Shown piece by piece: positions 36,742 to 46,299 of a DNA stretch of 64,000 nucleotides; position 1 is the stretch's first letter, and each line of letters begins with the position of its first letter. The DNA lies in contig ADZZ01000278.1 of the NCBI GenBank assembly GCA_000179315.1, positions 98,884 to 162,883 of the forward strand, given 5' to 3'. Position numbers and translations under genes: made by a program. The notes below the pieces were generated by a model that worked only from the letters and a program-made list of their open reading frames with translations, was not told where the DNA came from and made no database searches. The stretch is from a delta proteobacterium NaphS2 (GTDB taxonomy: Bacteria; Desulfobacterota; DSM-4660; Desulfatiglandales; Desulfatiglandaceae).

Positions 36742-37650
36742 TTGACCCCTCCCCATGTTATATCAAAGGTGTTGGCCAGCGTATTGACGGCCTGGCTGGC
36801 ATTGTTTCCGGTATTGGAAGTCAGATGGGTGTATCTGGTGGTGGTCAGGACACTGACATGGCCCAGGATCTGTTGTAATTCAATGAGATCAACGCCTGCT
36901 TCCAGCATATGCGTTGCATAGCTGTGCCGCAGGGAATGGCATGAAATTTTTTTTTATGCCGAGTTGTCTGACAACGGCTTTCATGGCGGTCTGGATGCCG
37001 CCTCTGTCCAGTGGCTGCTGAACCAGGTGGGCATTATTCAGACCTCTTTTCCGGCTTGGAAAAAGGAAATGGGGATGTTTGTGAACCTGCCAGAAATTTC
37101 TCAGCACGCGCAGAGTATTTTCAGGCAGCGGCACCAGCCGGTCTTTGTTGCCCTTGGCGTCGCGAATATGAACTCGCATATTGACGGAGTCGATATCACC
37201 GACAGTCAGCCTGATTCCTTCGCCAAGGCGCAGCCCCATGCTGTAGGTGGTAAAGAAAAAGACTTTGTAGCTCAACTTGTTGGTTTCGGCGAACAGCCGG
37301 TTGAGCTGCTCAATGGATAGAATATCCGGGATCCTGGATGTTCTTGGCGGTTTGATTAAGGGGATGTCTTCCCAGGTTTTGTCCAGTACCCTGGCGTAAA
37401 AGAACTTCAGACCATACAGATCGAGCTTGACCGTACTCCAGGAATGGCATTCCAGAAGCTCATTAAAATAGTCAAGCAACTGGTCGGATGTAAGATTGAC
37501 GATCCTGCAATCGAAATAGTTTCCGATTCGCCTGATCGCCCTTGAGTACGCCTCAATGGTTTTTGGCCGTAATCCATTGAGTTTCAGGTATTTCTGGTGC
37601 TTCCGGTAATACTTGTTGAATTGCGAATTTTTTGGCATGGTGGTATCCAT
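36738..37650 (-). CDS. tyrosine recombinase with internal frameshift at A9, copy A
   Basis: The zero frame (36889-37650) encodes the SAM-like DNA-binding domain and the catalytic Arg ([15 protein letters not shown]) and Lys ([11 protein letters not shown]) but ends early in an unrelated tail. After a run of nine A on the coding strand (36947-36955) the neighbouring frame continues with [34 protein letters not shown] (His, Arg, His and the nucleophile Tyr) and ends at 36738, overlapping the transposase ATG by 4 nt. The two parts need a +1 shift or loss of one A, for example by polymerase slippage. Both copies keep the same run. ATG at 37650 follows GGAGGAG, which can be hidden by a hairpin. 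Confidence 0.85.
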
Positions 37651-37739
37651 TGTAATCTCCTCCTTGTAATGATTGAAATGAAAGGCAAATGCGCCTTCCT
37701 TGATGATTTCTTTTTATTACAAAGTTGGAGGAGATTACA
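37651..37739 (-). promoter_or_regulatory. hairpin covering the recombinase ribosome-binding site, copy A
   Basis: Perfect 13-bp inverted repeat TGTAATCTCCTCC (37651-37663) / GGAGGAGATTACA (37727-37739), extended by TTGTAAT/ATTACAA (37664-37670 and 37716-37722) after a 4-nt bulge. On the minus-strand RNA the 3' arm is the ribosome-binding site directly before the recombinase ATG, so folding would block translation. The loop contains a second small hairpin (AAGGC/GCCTT). Confidence 0.7.
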
Positions 37740-37801
37740 GCAGGTTAATCTGGGAGAAAAAAATCGCTGGAATTGTCTGCCGCGTAGCGGCTTCGTCCAA
37801 C

Positions 37802-37893
37802 TAAACTTTCCATTTTGGTCAGTTATCCCAGAGCAATAGCTCTGATTCTGATGTATTCCGCATAAGACTCCTCCGCCAAAAAATGATAACAGC
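37802..37893. other. 92-bp segment between the two IS91-like copies
   Basis: Unique sequence that separates the copies. No gene or repeat seen. It may be chromosomal DNA between two independent insertions or DNA carried along by one-ended transposition. Confidence 0.5.
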
Positions 37894-38174
37894 ATAACGA
37901 ATAAGGTTAGATTGTGAGAGCGGAGCGAACCACAATCTGAACCGTTTGTTGGACAAGCCCGGTTACTATATATAGAAAACAGCTTTTTTGAAAGAGGCAG
38001 CTTGATCAGGACAGAAGTGAGACAGGGATTTTCTGCTTCTGCCCATATGCTCTTTGAAATAGATTTGCCTGAAGAACAAGGCTTTCAGAAGCGGAATATG
38101 CAGTTTTTTTGCGCATAGGTGTCCATTACCGGGGAAACCGGGCTTTTTCATAAACCGGTGATGTTGGCTCTGGG

Positions 38175-39287
38175 TTACATAACGATTTCTCCGTGTTCGC
38201 TCATGTAAGGCAGGTGGACCTGCTTCGCCGGCGGTTTTGCTATTTTTGTCAGGACAATTTTCATGGCCGCTCCGCATACCGGGCAGGTAATTGTTGGCCG
38301 TTCTTTCAATTTCTTGGCAAACATATTGAGCGGATTAACCCGGAGCACCATCTGCAAAAAACAGATGAGCTTTTTGCTGCATGGATGGAGAAAACCGTAA
38401 CACCTGGCCCTTCGAAAGCCCTTGGGCAGCACATGGAGCATGAGCAGATAGAGGAAATATTCCCCGGTGACGGTCCTGCTTCTGTATTGCCCGGTTTTGG
38501 CATGGAGATACCTGAAGGTGACCATGCCGTTTTCGCATTGCAGAATATCCTGTTCCCGGATGACGCCCCGGTAGAGATATCTGCCAAGATAAATGATTGC
38601 CTTGTCGCCGTTGCCGACGTCTTTGCAGTCAACGACCCACTGTTTCGGGCAATCTTCTGGCACGCTCAGCCCGTGGTCAACAATGGCCTGGAGGATCTTT
38701 GCTCTGAAGACTTGCGCCAGAGCCTTGTGGCTGAAAAGATACCCGGAAGATTTGACCCGCCATAATGCTGTTTTTGTATTGATGCTTGCCCCCGGCATGA
38801 CAACATGAATGTGGGGATGATAGTCGAGTGCTCTTGAATGGGTATGGAGTATGGTGGTAAAGCCGGCTGCTCCACCGAGTTTTTTGTCTTTTTGGGTAAA
38901 TGTTTTCAGGAGATCCTGGACGCAGGCAAACATGAGGGAATAGATTGTTGCCTGATTTTTCCAGGCAAGATCCCTGAGCTGTTTGGGGAGGGTGAAGGTG
39001 ATCAGATAGTATTGAGCCGGTAAGCGCTTGCTCAACTGATTCTCGATCCACTGCCGGTTTTCATGGTTCTGGCAATGGGGACAGTTCCTGTGGCCACAGG
39101 AATGTGGAATATAGACCTGTTTTCCGCAGTTGTGATCCGTACATTTCGCCAGCATGTGCGGGCCATATTCTTGTCTGCATTGTGCCATGGTCTGCAGAGC
39201 CTTTGTATGGCTTGGCAGGACGGAATTCTCGTATCGGTCCAAAAAGCGGTCCCTGAATTCATTGATAATCGAGGAGAGCAGAATCAT
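38175..39287 (-). CDS. IS91-family HUH transposase, copy B
   Basis: Protein identical to the copy A transposase as far as can be read: HUH motif HPHIHVV, tyrosine pair YLGRYLYR, and both zinc-binding regions. Start chosen at the ATG that overlaps the recombinase stop. Confidence 0.92.
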   Translation of the reverse strand: MILLSSIINEFRDRFLDRYENSVLPSHTKALQTMAQCRQEYGPHMLAKCTDHNCGKQVYIPHSCGHRNCPHCQNHENRQWIENQLSKRLPAQYYLITFTLPKQLRDLAWKNQATIYSLMFACVQDLLKTFTQKDKKLGGAAGFTTILHTHSRALDYHPHIHVVMPGASINTKTALWRVKSSGYLFSHKALAQVFRAKILQAIVDHGLSVPEDCPKQWVVDCKDVGNGDKAIIYLGRYLYRGVIREQDILQCENGMVTFRYLHAKTGQYRSRTVTGEYFLYLLMLHVLPKGFRRARCYGFLHPCSKKLICFLQMVLRVNPLNMFAKKLKERPTITCPVCGAAMKIVLTKIAKPPAKQVHLPYMSEHGEIVM

Positions 39288-40196
39288 TTGACCCCTCCCC
39301 ATGTTATATCAAAGGTGTTGGCCAGCGTATTGACGGCCTGGCTGGCATTGTTTCCGGTATTGGAAGTCAGATGGGTGTATCTGGTGGTGGTCAGGACACT
39401 GACATGGCCCAGGATCTGTTGTAATTCAATGAGATCAACGCCTGCTTCCAGCATATGCGTTGCATAGCTGTGCCGCAGGGAATGGCATGAAATTTTTTTT
39501 TATGCCGAGTTGTCTGACAACGGCTTTCATGGCGGTCTGGATGCCGCCTCTGTCCAGTGGCTGCTGAACCAGGTGGGCATTATTCAGACCTCTTTTCCGG
39601 CTTGGAAAAAGGAAATGGGGATGTTTGTGAACCTGCCAGAAATTTCTCAGCACGCGCAGAGTATTTTCAGGCAGCGGCACCAGCCGGTCTTTGTTGCCCT
39701 TGACGTCGCGAATATGAACTCGCATATTGACGGAGTCGATATCACCGACAGTCAGCCTGATTCCTTCGCCAAGGCGCAGCCCCATGCTGTAGGTGGTAAA
39801 GAAAAAGACTTTGTAGCTCAACTTGTTGGTTTCGGCGAACAGCCGGTTGAGCTGCTCAATGGATAGAATATCCGGGATCCTGGATGTTCTTGGCGGTTTG
39901 ATTAAGGGGATGTCTTCCCAGGTTTTGTTCAGTACCCTGGCGTAAAAGAACTTCAGACCATACAGATCGAGTTTGACCGTACTCCAGGAATGGCATTCCA
40001 GAAGCTCATTAAAATAGTCAAGCAACTGGTCGGATGTAAGATTGACGATCCTGCAATCGAAATAGTTTCCGATTCGCCTGATCGCCCTTGAGTACGCCTC
40101 AATGGTTTTTGGCCGTAATCCATTGAGTTTCAGGTATTTCTGGTGCTTCCGGTAATACTTGTTGAATTGCGAATTTTTTGGCATGGTGGTATCCAT
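39284..40196 (-). CDS. tyrosine recombinase with internal frameshift at A9, copy B
   Basis: As copy A. The run of nine A (39493-39501 on the plus strand as T9) is kept, so the catalytic tyrosine is again in the shifted frame. Differences from copy A include Asp to Asn in the segment [10 protein letters not shown] and Ala to Val in RDVKGNKDR. These scattered changes in coding sequence without new stops suggest that the frame arrangement is functional. Confidence 0.85.
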
Positions 40197-40285
40197 TGTA
40201 ATCTCCTCCTTGTAATGATTGAAATGAAAGGCAAATGCGCCTTCCTTGATGATTTCTTTTTATTACAAAGTTGGAGGAGATTACA
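40197..40285 (-). promoter_or_regulatory. hairpin covering the recombinase ribosome-binding site, copy B
   Basis: Same 13-bp plus 7-bp stem as in copy A, unchanged. Confidence 0.7.
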
Positions 40286-40485
40286 GCAGGTTAATCTGGG
40301 AGAAAAAAATCGCTGGAATTGTCTGCCGCGTAGCGGCTTCGTCCAACATGGGCATTTGTCAGATCCGGTCAAACCTCGGAACTTTTTCAGAAAAAACGTA
40401 AGTTCCACTGAAGCCAGGTATATTGATCCAGCACGGACACGTCGTAGAGGCGGCAGACTCGCAAAGTGTGGCCGGTACCGCTTGC

Positions 40486-42801
40486 TTAATCCGGCAGCCT
40501 TCGAGTTGCAACGTAACGGGCGGCCCAGGACATCAGGGGTTCGCCATGGATCGTGGGTTTCTGCTTCCTGATTTTTTTCTCGACCCATTTCCGTGTCTTC
40601 TTGACGGTCTTTTCCCAGCTCTTTCGATGCGTCGGAAAGCGATGCTCCAGAACGTGAAGAAGCACGGCGCTCCAGAGGAGACTGAGGCTCTCGTTTTCGG
40701 AGTAAGGCATTATCTCTCTGCTTCCGGAAACGATTTGCTGAAGATCAAGGCCCAATTCCTCAGCAAGCGTCTTATCCTCAGAAAACCCTCCCTTTGCTTT
40801 CTGTTGGCCCAGAATGGCCATCACCAAACTGTAATCAGAGTCGAAGGGGCTGGGAGGTTCGGCTGAAGCCATCCTAAGAAATGTAGGAGCATTGATGGAA
40901 GGCCTTCCCAAATACCGCGACTCCGATTCTGTTACAATGGAGAACCGCATTGTCCCCTCCATTGGCGTATGATCTATCTGTTCCTGACGCAGCCCCGGCA
41001 GACCGTGCCAGCCCATGGTGACTGGAACAGGGATCTTGCGAAGGCGTACCTCGCCGGTTGTGAGGTCTTTTTCCTCCCTTTCTTCAACGGCCACGAAACT
41101 GGTGTGACGGGAAAGGACGCAAAAGTTTTTGGAGAGGGCGGTAATTTCCCGGCTCAAGGCGACGCGTTTGCGATCCTCTTGCCGGGAGCCTTTCTGCTCG
41201 GGACAGGTTTCGGCATCTTCCAGTTCCCGGATTTTCTCTCTGGCCCATAAAAGGGGGATGCCGGGATGGTCTTCCTTTACAGTCAGAACCGGGACTGCCC
41301 ACTTTCGGGTATGGCCCTGAACATCGGCCGTCACTTCTATCTCATTCGCGGGGCTGTGCTCCCCCTCAAAGCGGGCAAACAGGCTGGTTCGGGTACGGGT
41401 GTAGATTACGGGGTCAGCCGGGGTTTGATCCGCCTGTTTATGGCCCCAGTTGATGGCAGGTTCAATGCCATGTTCGGACATCCTACCGAAAAGAGAAAGG
41501 ATCTTTGGCCCCAGGCGCTCTCCGGGATAAATGAACGCGGAATCGCCTTTTCCGGCCCTGGCCAGTCCCTTGATGAACGCCTCGTTGCATCCAGCCCCGA
41601 TACCCACCGGAAATACGCGCGGGCCGGAACGGTTGCGGACCAGGTAGAAAATGTCATCTTCGTTGCCCACAGCTCCGTCCGTGAGAAGCAGGATGGAGCC
41701 GTACCGGCTATCGGAATCCCCTTGCACCTTATATATATGCTGCAAGGGTTGAAGTATCTCTGTGCCTCCCAGATCCGCCTGCATGTTTCGGGACCATGAA
41801 AGAGCTCTTTCCAGGGTTTTTTCGGAATAAGCTCGGGGTTCGGAAAAAAGGCTCTCAAAACGGGAACCGAACCGAATGATGTTAAACCGCCTTCCCTCCT
41901 CCAGGGCTTTGAGGCACACATCGAGGGCCTGGCGGGCCTCATAAATGGAATCCCCCTGCATGGAACCTGAGCAGTCCACCACAAACAAAAGGTCTTCATT
42001 CCCTGACTTATTCTGCTCTTCATGCTCCATATAGAAATCCATCTGCACGTAGGTAGCGCCGTTGTTCCTACACAGAAAAACCTGGCTGACACCGGGCTCG
42101 CTGAAAGTCAATGTCAGGATGAAGTCCCGGTCCATTAGAACGGATTCCTGGGAAAAAGAGATGACCGTTTGCCGCCCTGAGAGTTGTTCGATGCGGATAG
42201 GATGGCTCGGCGATTCGATGGCTGAAAATTTATCGGCGGCAGCGAGGGTGAGATGCATTTCCATGCCGTAGGGAACGCTCCGGGCGTAAGGGGGATGGAT
42301 GCGATGATCCAAAGGGATATCTTCATCCTCCGCTTGGTGGTCGGGGATGTAGCGCGGGGTGATGGTGGTAGGAAGAAGGAAGCGGAGGGTATGCTCATCG
42401 CCGTCGATTAGTGTGACATATTCAATATTGATCACCGCCTCTGTACCTGCATTCAGATTTCCGGCAGAGAGCGTGAAGATATTGGGCCGTTCCTCATCCA
42501 GAAGATAGCCGCCCTTACCTTCCTGAAGCGCATCATCATAAAACTCGAAGGCCTTGTCCCGCTCTTCCACCTGCCCTGAAATTCGTGTGCCTTCTTTTTC
42601 GACGGAAAAACCACACACAGCGGCCCCTTCGGGGAGAGGGAACTTGTAGACGGCCTCGACCGCATGTTTTTCCTCGTTCCTGAAACGCTGGGACACGGTG
42701 ATCCGGGCTCCCTGTCCGGCAATCGAACCTGTAACCCGTACCCCCGCCAAAGGAATGGGGGAACCTTCCTGAGAAAACAGCCCGCTGCCCATAGAATTCA
42801 T
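40486..42801 (-). CDS. VIT and von Willebrand factor A domain protein
   Basis: A 771-residue protein. Residues ~10-135 form a VIT domain (VRVTGSIAGQGARITVSQRF, then VYKFPLPEGAAVCGFSVE). Residues ~270-440 form a VWA domain with a complete metal-binding site: DCSGSMQGDS (Asp276, Ser278, Ser280), the Thr of LGGTEIL and the Asp of LLLTDGAVG. A long C-terminal part ending in basic KKTRKWVEKKIRKQK and PLMSWAARYVATRRLPD follows. No signal peptide or membrane anchor is seen, so it is probably cytosolic, unlike animal inter-alpha-inhibitor relatives. The upstream MerR gene overlaps by 4 nt. VWA proteins usually mediate metal-dependent protein contacts; partner unknown. Confidence 0.82.
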   Translation of the reverse strand: MNSMGSGLFSQEGSPIPLAGVRVTGSIAGQGARITVSQRFRNEEKHAVEAVYKFPLPEGAAVCGFSVEKEGTRISGQVEERDKAFEFYDDALQEGKGGYLLDEERPNIFTLSAGNLNAGTEAVINIEYVTLIDGDEHTLRFLLPTTITPRYIPDHQAEDEDIPLDHRIHPPYARSVPYGMEMHLTLAAADKFSAIESPSHPIRIEQLSGRQTVISFSQESVLMDRDFILTLTFSEPGVSQVFLCRNNGATYVQMDFYMEHEEQNKSGNEDLLFVVDCSGSMQGDSIYEARQALDVCLKALEEGRRFNIIRFGSRFESLFSEPRAYSEKTLERALSWSRNMQADLGGTEILQPLQHIYKVQGDSDSRYGSILLLTDGAVGNEDDIFYLVRNRSGPRVFPVGIGAGCNEAFIKGLARAGKGDSAFIYPGERLGPKILSLFGRMSEHGIEPAINWGHKQADQTPADPVIYTRTRTSLFARFEGEHSPANEIEVTADVQGHTRKWAVPVLTVKEDHPGIPLLWAREKIRELEDAETCPEQKGSRQEDRKRVALSREITALSKNFCVLSRHTSFVAVEEREEKDLTTGEVRLRKIPVPVTMGWHGLPGLRQEQIDHTPMEGTMRFSIVTESESRYLGRPSINAPTFLRMASAEPPSPFDSDYSLVMAILGQQKAKGGFSEDKTLAEELGLDLQQIVSGSREIMPYSENESLSLLWSAVLLHVLEHRFPTHRKSWEKTVKKTRKWVEKKIRKQKPTIHGEPLMSWAARYVATRRLPD

Positions 42802-43190
42802 TTCTTTTCTCTTTCTCCTTCAAAAAGGGATTTGCCAATGCGTAAAAGGGCTTCAACCGCTTTTCGTTTTCCCGCCTCCAGATCTTCCCGCACATGCAAT
42901 TCGATACCGGAACAGATGGGAAGTCGTAGCCAAGTCTCGCGGGTCGGCGCCGGTTCCACTGAGGCCTGCACCTCGGGTTCTATTTTCTGGATTTCCGAAA
43001 TCCGAACCCCCCTATCTTTCAAGGCCCTGATTTGCAGAAGACGTTTCAAATGACTGTCATAATAAAACCCGCCTCTGCCTCTGCCCGCTGGCGGTTCCAG
43101 AAGCCCTTCTGAAACATAATATCTTATAGTTCTCCGCGAATAACCGGTCAGTTTACAGAGATCGTCGATGGTGTAAGACGGCTGTTCCAT
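42798..43190 (-). CDS. MerR-family regulator paired with the VWA gene
   Basis: A 130-residue protein with an N-terminal MerR winged helix (YTIDDLCKLTGYSRRTIRYYVSEGLLEPP, then FYYDSHLKRLLQIRALKDRGV). The C-terminus is short, with a single cysteine (LPICSGIEL), so metal sensing by a Cys pair is unlikely. It overlaps the VWA gene by ATGA and probably regulates this two-gene operon. A TATAAT box lies at 43220-43225 on the minus strand, but no good -35 box is present, which is common for MerR targets. Confidence 0.82.
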   Translation of the reverse strand: MEQPSYTIDDLCKLTGYSRRTIRYYVSEGLLEPPAGRGRGGFYYDSHLKRLLQIRALKDRGVRISEIQKIEPEVQASVEPAPTRETWLRLPICSGIELHVREDLEAGKRKAVEALLRIGKSLFEGEREKK

Positions 43191-43662
43191 AGAGAAATAA
43201 ATAACAGTTTGCTGTCATAATTATAAGAAAAAAATGGCAGGGTAGACCATTATTTGACCCCAAACAACAACTTTGTCAAAAACTCTGGATTTATCCGCTT
43301 GGAATCCAGGCATGCCAAGGTCTCAGAAATTATGGTCCCCGGAATTCACCTGTGTGAGCGGCTTCCAGCCGTGAAAAATCGCGACGACACTCACACGGAT
43401 TTTTTACTCAATCAGCGTCCATAATTAGAATTGCGTGCGCCTGGCCGGTGCGAGCCGTTCTGTCGGGAGGGGGTGGCCGTTTAGGCTACTTCCTACCCGG
43501 ATTATCAGCGATATTGTGTCAATAAAGCAATAAATTTGCTTTCCATTATTGCCTGTGATAGACAAAGTTTTAACAGTTAGACAATGATTGTTCAATGTGT
43601 AACTGGTGGTACATGAGGACTGCCTCAAGGTTTCTCGAGGTGAAATTCAGAGGAGATGTCTT
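43191..43662. other. 472-bp gap between divergent genes
   Basis: No convincing gene. It holds the minus-strand TATAAT of the merR gene, a plus-strand terminator-like structure at 43350-43405 that has no gene upstream, and the ribosome-binding site of the kinase gene (GAGGAG, 43650-43655). Confidence 0.5.
43350..43405 (+). terminator. orphan two-stem terminator or attenuator
   Basis: Outer 9-bp stem CTGTGTGAG (43350-43358) / CTCACACGG (43390-43398, one G-U pair), enclosing an inner hairpin CGGC-TTCCA-GCCG (43359-43371), followed by ATTTTTT. It points along the plus strand, 258 bp before the kinase gene. Confidence 0.5.
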
Positions 43663-45705
43663 ATGACCCCTGAAAATGTGGACCGGCATTTGGCAAGCAG
43701 CGATCAGATTGTCAAAACCCTGGTGGAGAGCGCTTCCAATTTTGCTATCTATCATCTCAGTTACGATGAGAGCTGTTTTTTGAACTTTAAAGTGAAATAT
43801 GTCAGCCCTTCCATCAAGAATATCCTGGGGATCGAAAACACCATGTCTTTTGCGGCGTGGTTCGAGAACATTCTTTCCGATGATAGGAAGGAAGTCGAGG
43901 AGGGAAACGCCAAAGCCTTTGAGACTGGTACCTTTGACGAAACCTTCAGAATCTGGCATCCCCAAAAAGGGGAGCGCCGATGGGTGCGGGCGGTTTCGAG
44001 CTTTTCCGACACAAGCTCTTTTGAGAGAGGAAATAACTCTCAAGTAATCGGTCTGATGATTGATGTCACGAAATCAAAGAAGCTAGAGGCCGCTTTGGAG
44101 GAACGTGAGCATCACCGCCAAAGGCCTGAATTCGAAGTTGCTGAACGGGCCCGCAAATTGATAGAGAGTAAAGCGCGTTATCGCGGTATTGTAAAAGGCT
44201 CTCCGGATATGGTTTGTCGGTTTATGCCGGATGGTACCATTACCTTTGTGAACCAGGCCACGGCGGATTACCTGGGCATCCCTGTCGAAAATCTTATGGG
44301 CCGAAGCTTCTATGAATGGAATTCGACGAACGAAGAAGCTGATTCCTTGGAGAAAAAAATTAAATTCGCATTGCTCAATTCCAATTCCCCATCTTTCGAT
44401 ACAAGGTATGATCTGTCCGACGGATCCGTTCGATGGGTACACTGGATTGTTCTGAGACTTGGTACCCGGGAGGACTCGTTTTTCGAATACCAGGCGGTGG
44501 GTCAGGATATTACTCGTCAGAGAGCTCTTAGAATCGAAAGGGAAAAGGCGGATCAACTCCGAAAAAGGACTCAGAAGCTGGAGGCCCTTGGCACCCTGTC
44601 TGCGGGAATTGCACATGATTTTAATAACATACTGGCTGTGCTTCTTGGAAACGTTCAGCTTGTGATGGACGATGTTCCCGAAGGCAGCCGTGTACGTAAC
44701 AACATTGATGAAATGACCAAAGCGATCCTGCTTGCTCGCGATATGATAAAACAAATACTCACTTTTTGCCGCCAGGGGGAACAGTCTCGAAGCCCTTTGA
44801 GTTTGACGCCCGTTGTCAAAGAGTCTGTCAAGTTTTTGAGATCGAGCATTCCAGCGACCATTGAAATCATCGATCATATAGAAGAGACTGATCTCGTCAT
44901 GGCCGATCCCACACAAATCAGTCAGGTAATGATGAATTTGGGGAGCAACGCCGCCTATGCCATGGATAACAGGACGGGAATTCTTGAACTTACCCTTAAG
45001 AATGTCACTATCGATGAACACCACAAAGATCGTTTTCGGGTTCCCTTTGAGGGCCGATACGTCAAAATGAAGTTCAGAGACACGGGTTCAGGGATGCCTT
45101 CATATGTTCTTTCCCGTTTGTTTGATCCTTATTTTACGACGAAACCGGAGGGTAAAGGCTCCGGGATGGGTCTCGCCGTCGTCCACGGTATCGTGGAATC
45201 TCACGGTGGTGTCATCTGGGTTGAATCTGAGCCGGGAAAGGGAGCCGTCTTCAAAATGCTTTTTCCGGTTGCAGAGGGTGAAGTGATTACGGAGACAGAA
45301 AGAGCCGCTTCCTTGATGGGCGGTGATGAGCGCATACTGCTCGTAGACGACCGGGAAAACCTGCTCACCGTAGAGAAAGAACTTCTGGAACGGCTGGGTT
45401 ATCAGGTGACGGCCGTGATGGACCCCGTTGAGGCACTGGAGATATTTCGAGAACATCCATACGAGTTCGATTTGGTCTATACGGACATGACCATGCCACA
45501 CATGACAGGCCTTACTTTGTCAAAAGAAATATTGGAAATTCGTCCGGAGTTGCCCATCATCATCTACACAGGATTAGGAGACCTGGTCGATGCCGAGGAG
45601 ATTAAACGGAGTGGTATCAGCGCGTTTTTGAAAAAACCGATTTTGTTGGAAGATCTGGCTTCAACCATCAGGGAAGTTTTGGAACATGGCAAAGCAGTGT
45701 TATGA
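43663..45705 (+). CDS. hybrid sensor histidine kinase with two PAS domains and receiver
   Basis: About 680 residues from the ATG preceded by GAGGAG. PAS domains lie at ~20-135 and ~170-285 (GSPDMVCRFMPDGTITFVNQ). The HisKA helix has the phosphorylated His318 in LSAGIAHDFNNILAVL, and the HATPase domain has the N box MMNLGSNAAYAM and the G boxes DTGSGMP and GKGSGMGLAVVHGI. A C-terminal receiver (RILLVDDRENLL, Asp608 in YTDMTMPHMTG, Lys in FLKKP) completes the hybrid. There are no membrane spans, so it senses a cytosolic signal. No response regulator with an output domain is adjacent, so the downstream partner is unknown. Confidence 0.92.
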   Translation: MTPENVDRHLASSDQIVKTLVESASNFAIYHLSYDESCFLNFKVKYVSPSIKNILGIENTMSFAAWFENILSDDRKEVEEGNAKAFETGTFDETFRIWHPQKGERRWVRAVSSFSDTSSFERGNNSQVIGLMIDVTKSKKLEAALEEREHHRQRPEFEVAERARKLIESKARYRGIVKGSPDMVCRFMPDGTITFVNQATADYLGIPVENLMGRSFYEWNSTNEEADSLEKKIKFALLNSNSPSFDTRYDLSDGSVRWVHWIVLRLGTREDSFFEYQAVGQDITRQRALRIEREKADQLRKRTQKLEALGTLSAGIAHDFNNILAVLLGNVQLVMDDVPEGSRVRNNIDEMTKAILLARDMIKQILTFCRQGEQSRSPLSLTPVVKESVKFLRSSIPATIEIIDHIEETDLVMADPTQISQVMMNLGSNAAYAMDNRTGILELTLKNVTIDEHHKDRFRVPFEGRYVKMKFRDTGSGMPSYVLSRLFDPYFTTKPEGKGSGMGLAVVHGIVESHGGVIWVESEPGKGAVFKMLFPVAEGEVITETERAASLMGGDERILLVDDRENLLTVEKELLERLGYQVTAVMDPVEALEIFREHPYEFDLVYTDMTMPHMTGLTLSKEILEIRPELPIIIYTGLGDLVDAEEIKRSGISAFLKKPILLEDLASTIREVLEHGKAVL

Positions 45706-46092
45706 CGAGGCGTAAATTTTCCGTTTGACAATCCCATTGATCATTGTGAGCAAAAAGTGACGGCATATATTGCTTAGATTCGTCACTTCCTTTCTTTTAA
45801 TCCTGCCAAAAACAGGTTCACAAACCCTTTTTTCGTTTATTTTAAATTGATTATTTCAATATGTTGTTGAATAATGGCGAGTGACATGGTCACTGGGATC
45901 CGTCTTTTGGCGCCGATCCTGCTTTTTCATAACCTGGTTCATGACTAAAAACTTAGTCATTTTTTATTGCAGTTCCGAACAAGTCATCAACAGGGCTTTC
46001 TGAAAACACCTTTATTTTCAAACGCCGCCTGTAACTCAAAGGGCGGAGCTGTATCTTGTGTTCCAAAATTGGGAGTTTTGAGGCGGATTCGT
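45706..46092 (+). terminator. gap with hairpin and strong terminator
   Basis: The first structure, AAGTGACG (45755-45762) / CGTCACTT (45781-45788), is followed by a T-rich stretch and may end the kinase transcript. The second, ATGACTAA (45941-45948) / TTAGTCAT (45953-45960) with a 4-nt loop and then TTTTTT, is a clear rho-independent terminator. No gene is supported between them; a 89-codon frame at 45967-46236 has no ribosome-binding site and overlaps the promoter of the next operon. Confidence 0.65.
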
Positions 46093-46133
46093 TTGACAAA
46101 TGGTTATACTTCTGTGATTATAGAGTATAACCA
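46093..46133 (+). promoter_or_regulatory. promoter with overlapping operator for the AbrB/PIN module
   Basis: TTGACA (46093-46098), 17 bp, GATTAT. A perfect 10-bp inverted repeat TGGTTATACT (46101-46110) / AGTATAACCA (46124-46133) spans the -10 region, which is the expected arrangement for autorepression by a toxin-antitoxin complex. The distance to the antitoxin ATG is 166 bp. Confidence 0.55.
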
Positions 46134-46299
46134 TGAGACCTTTGAAAAATGTTCAATTTTGTTCAAGGTCAAGGAAGGCGAAAATTTCAACCACAGGAAT
46201 ATATTAAATATTTCGAGGATTGAAATTCGAGCCTGACGCCGAGATTGGGCAAAAGGGGGCGTTTTGCAAAGGTCTCACCATTTGTATGAGGAGGAAATC

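Larger units (their letters stand above)
35348..37801 (-). mobile_element. IS91-like element, copy A (2454 bp)
   Basis: A 2454-bp unit repeated at 37894-40347 with only a handful of differences (offset 2546). It encodes a tyrosine recombinase and a Y2 HUH transposase in an overlapping pair. It has no terminal inverted repeats, as expected for IS91-type rolling-circle elements. Subterminal hairpins are AGATTGTG/CACAATCT (35363-35392) at one end and GCCGC/GCGGC (37779-37791) at the other. The boundary was set where the two copies stop matching. Confidence 0.88.
37894..40347 (-). mobile_element. IS91-like element, copy B (2454 bp)
   Basis: Same length, orientation and content as copy A. The substitutions I noticed are few (for example near 38814, 39703, 39929 and 39970), so the copies are about 99.8 percent identical and the duplication is recent. 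The right boundary lies after GTCCAAC at 40347, where copy A (37801) diverges. Confidence 0.88.

Noticed and set aside
40378..40406. GGAACTT/AAGTTCC inverted repeat beside IS91-like copy B
   Set aside because: No T-run in either direction and no link to the element end; probably incidental.
45967..46236. 89-codon frame before the AbrB/PIN module
   Set aside because: No ribosome-binding site, odd composition, and it covers the promoter and operator of the module.
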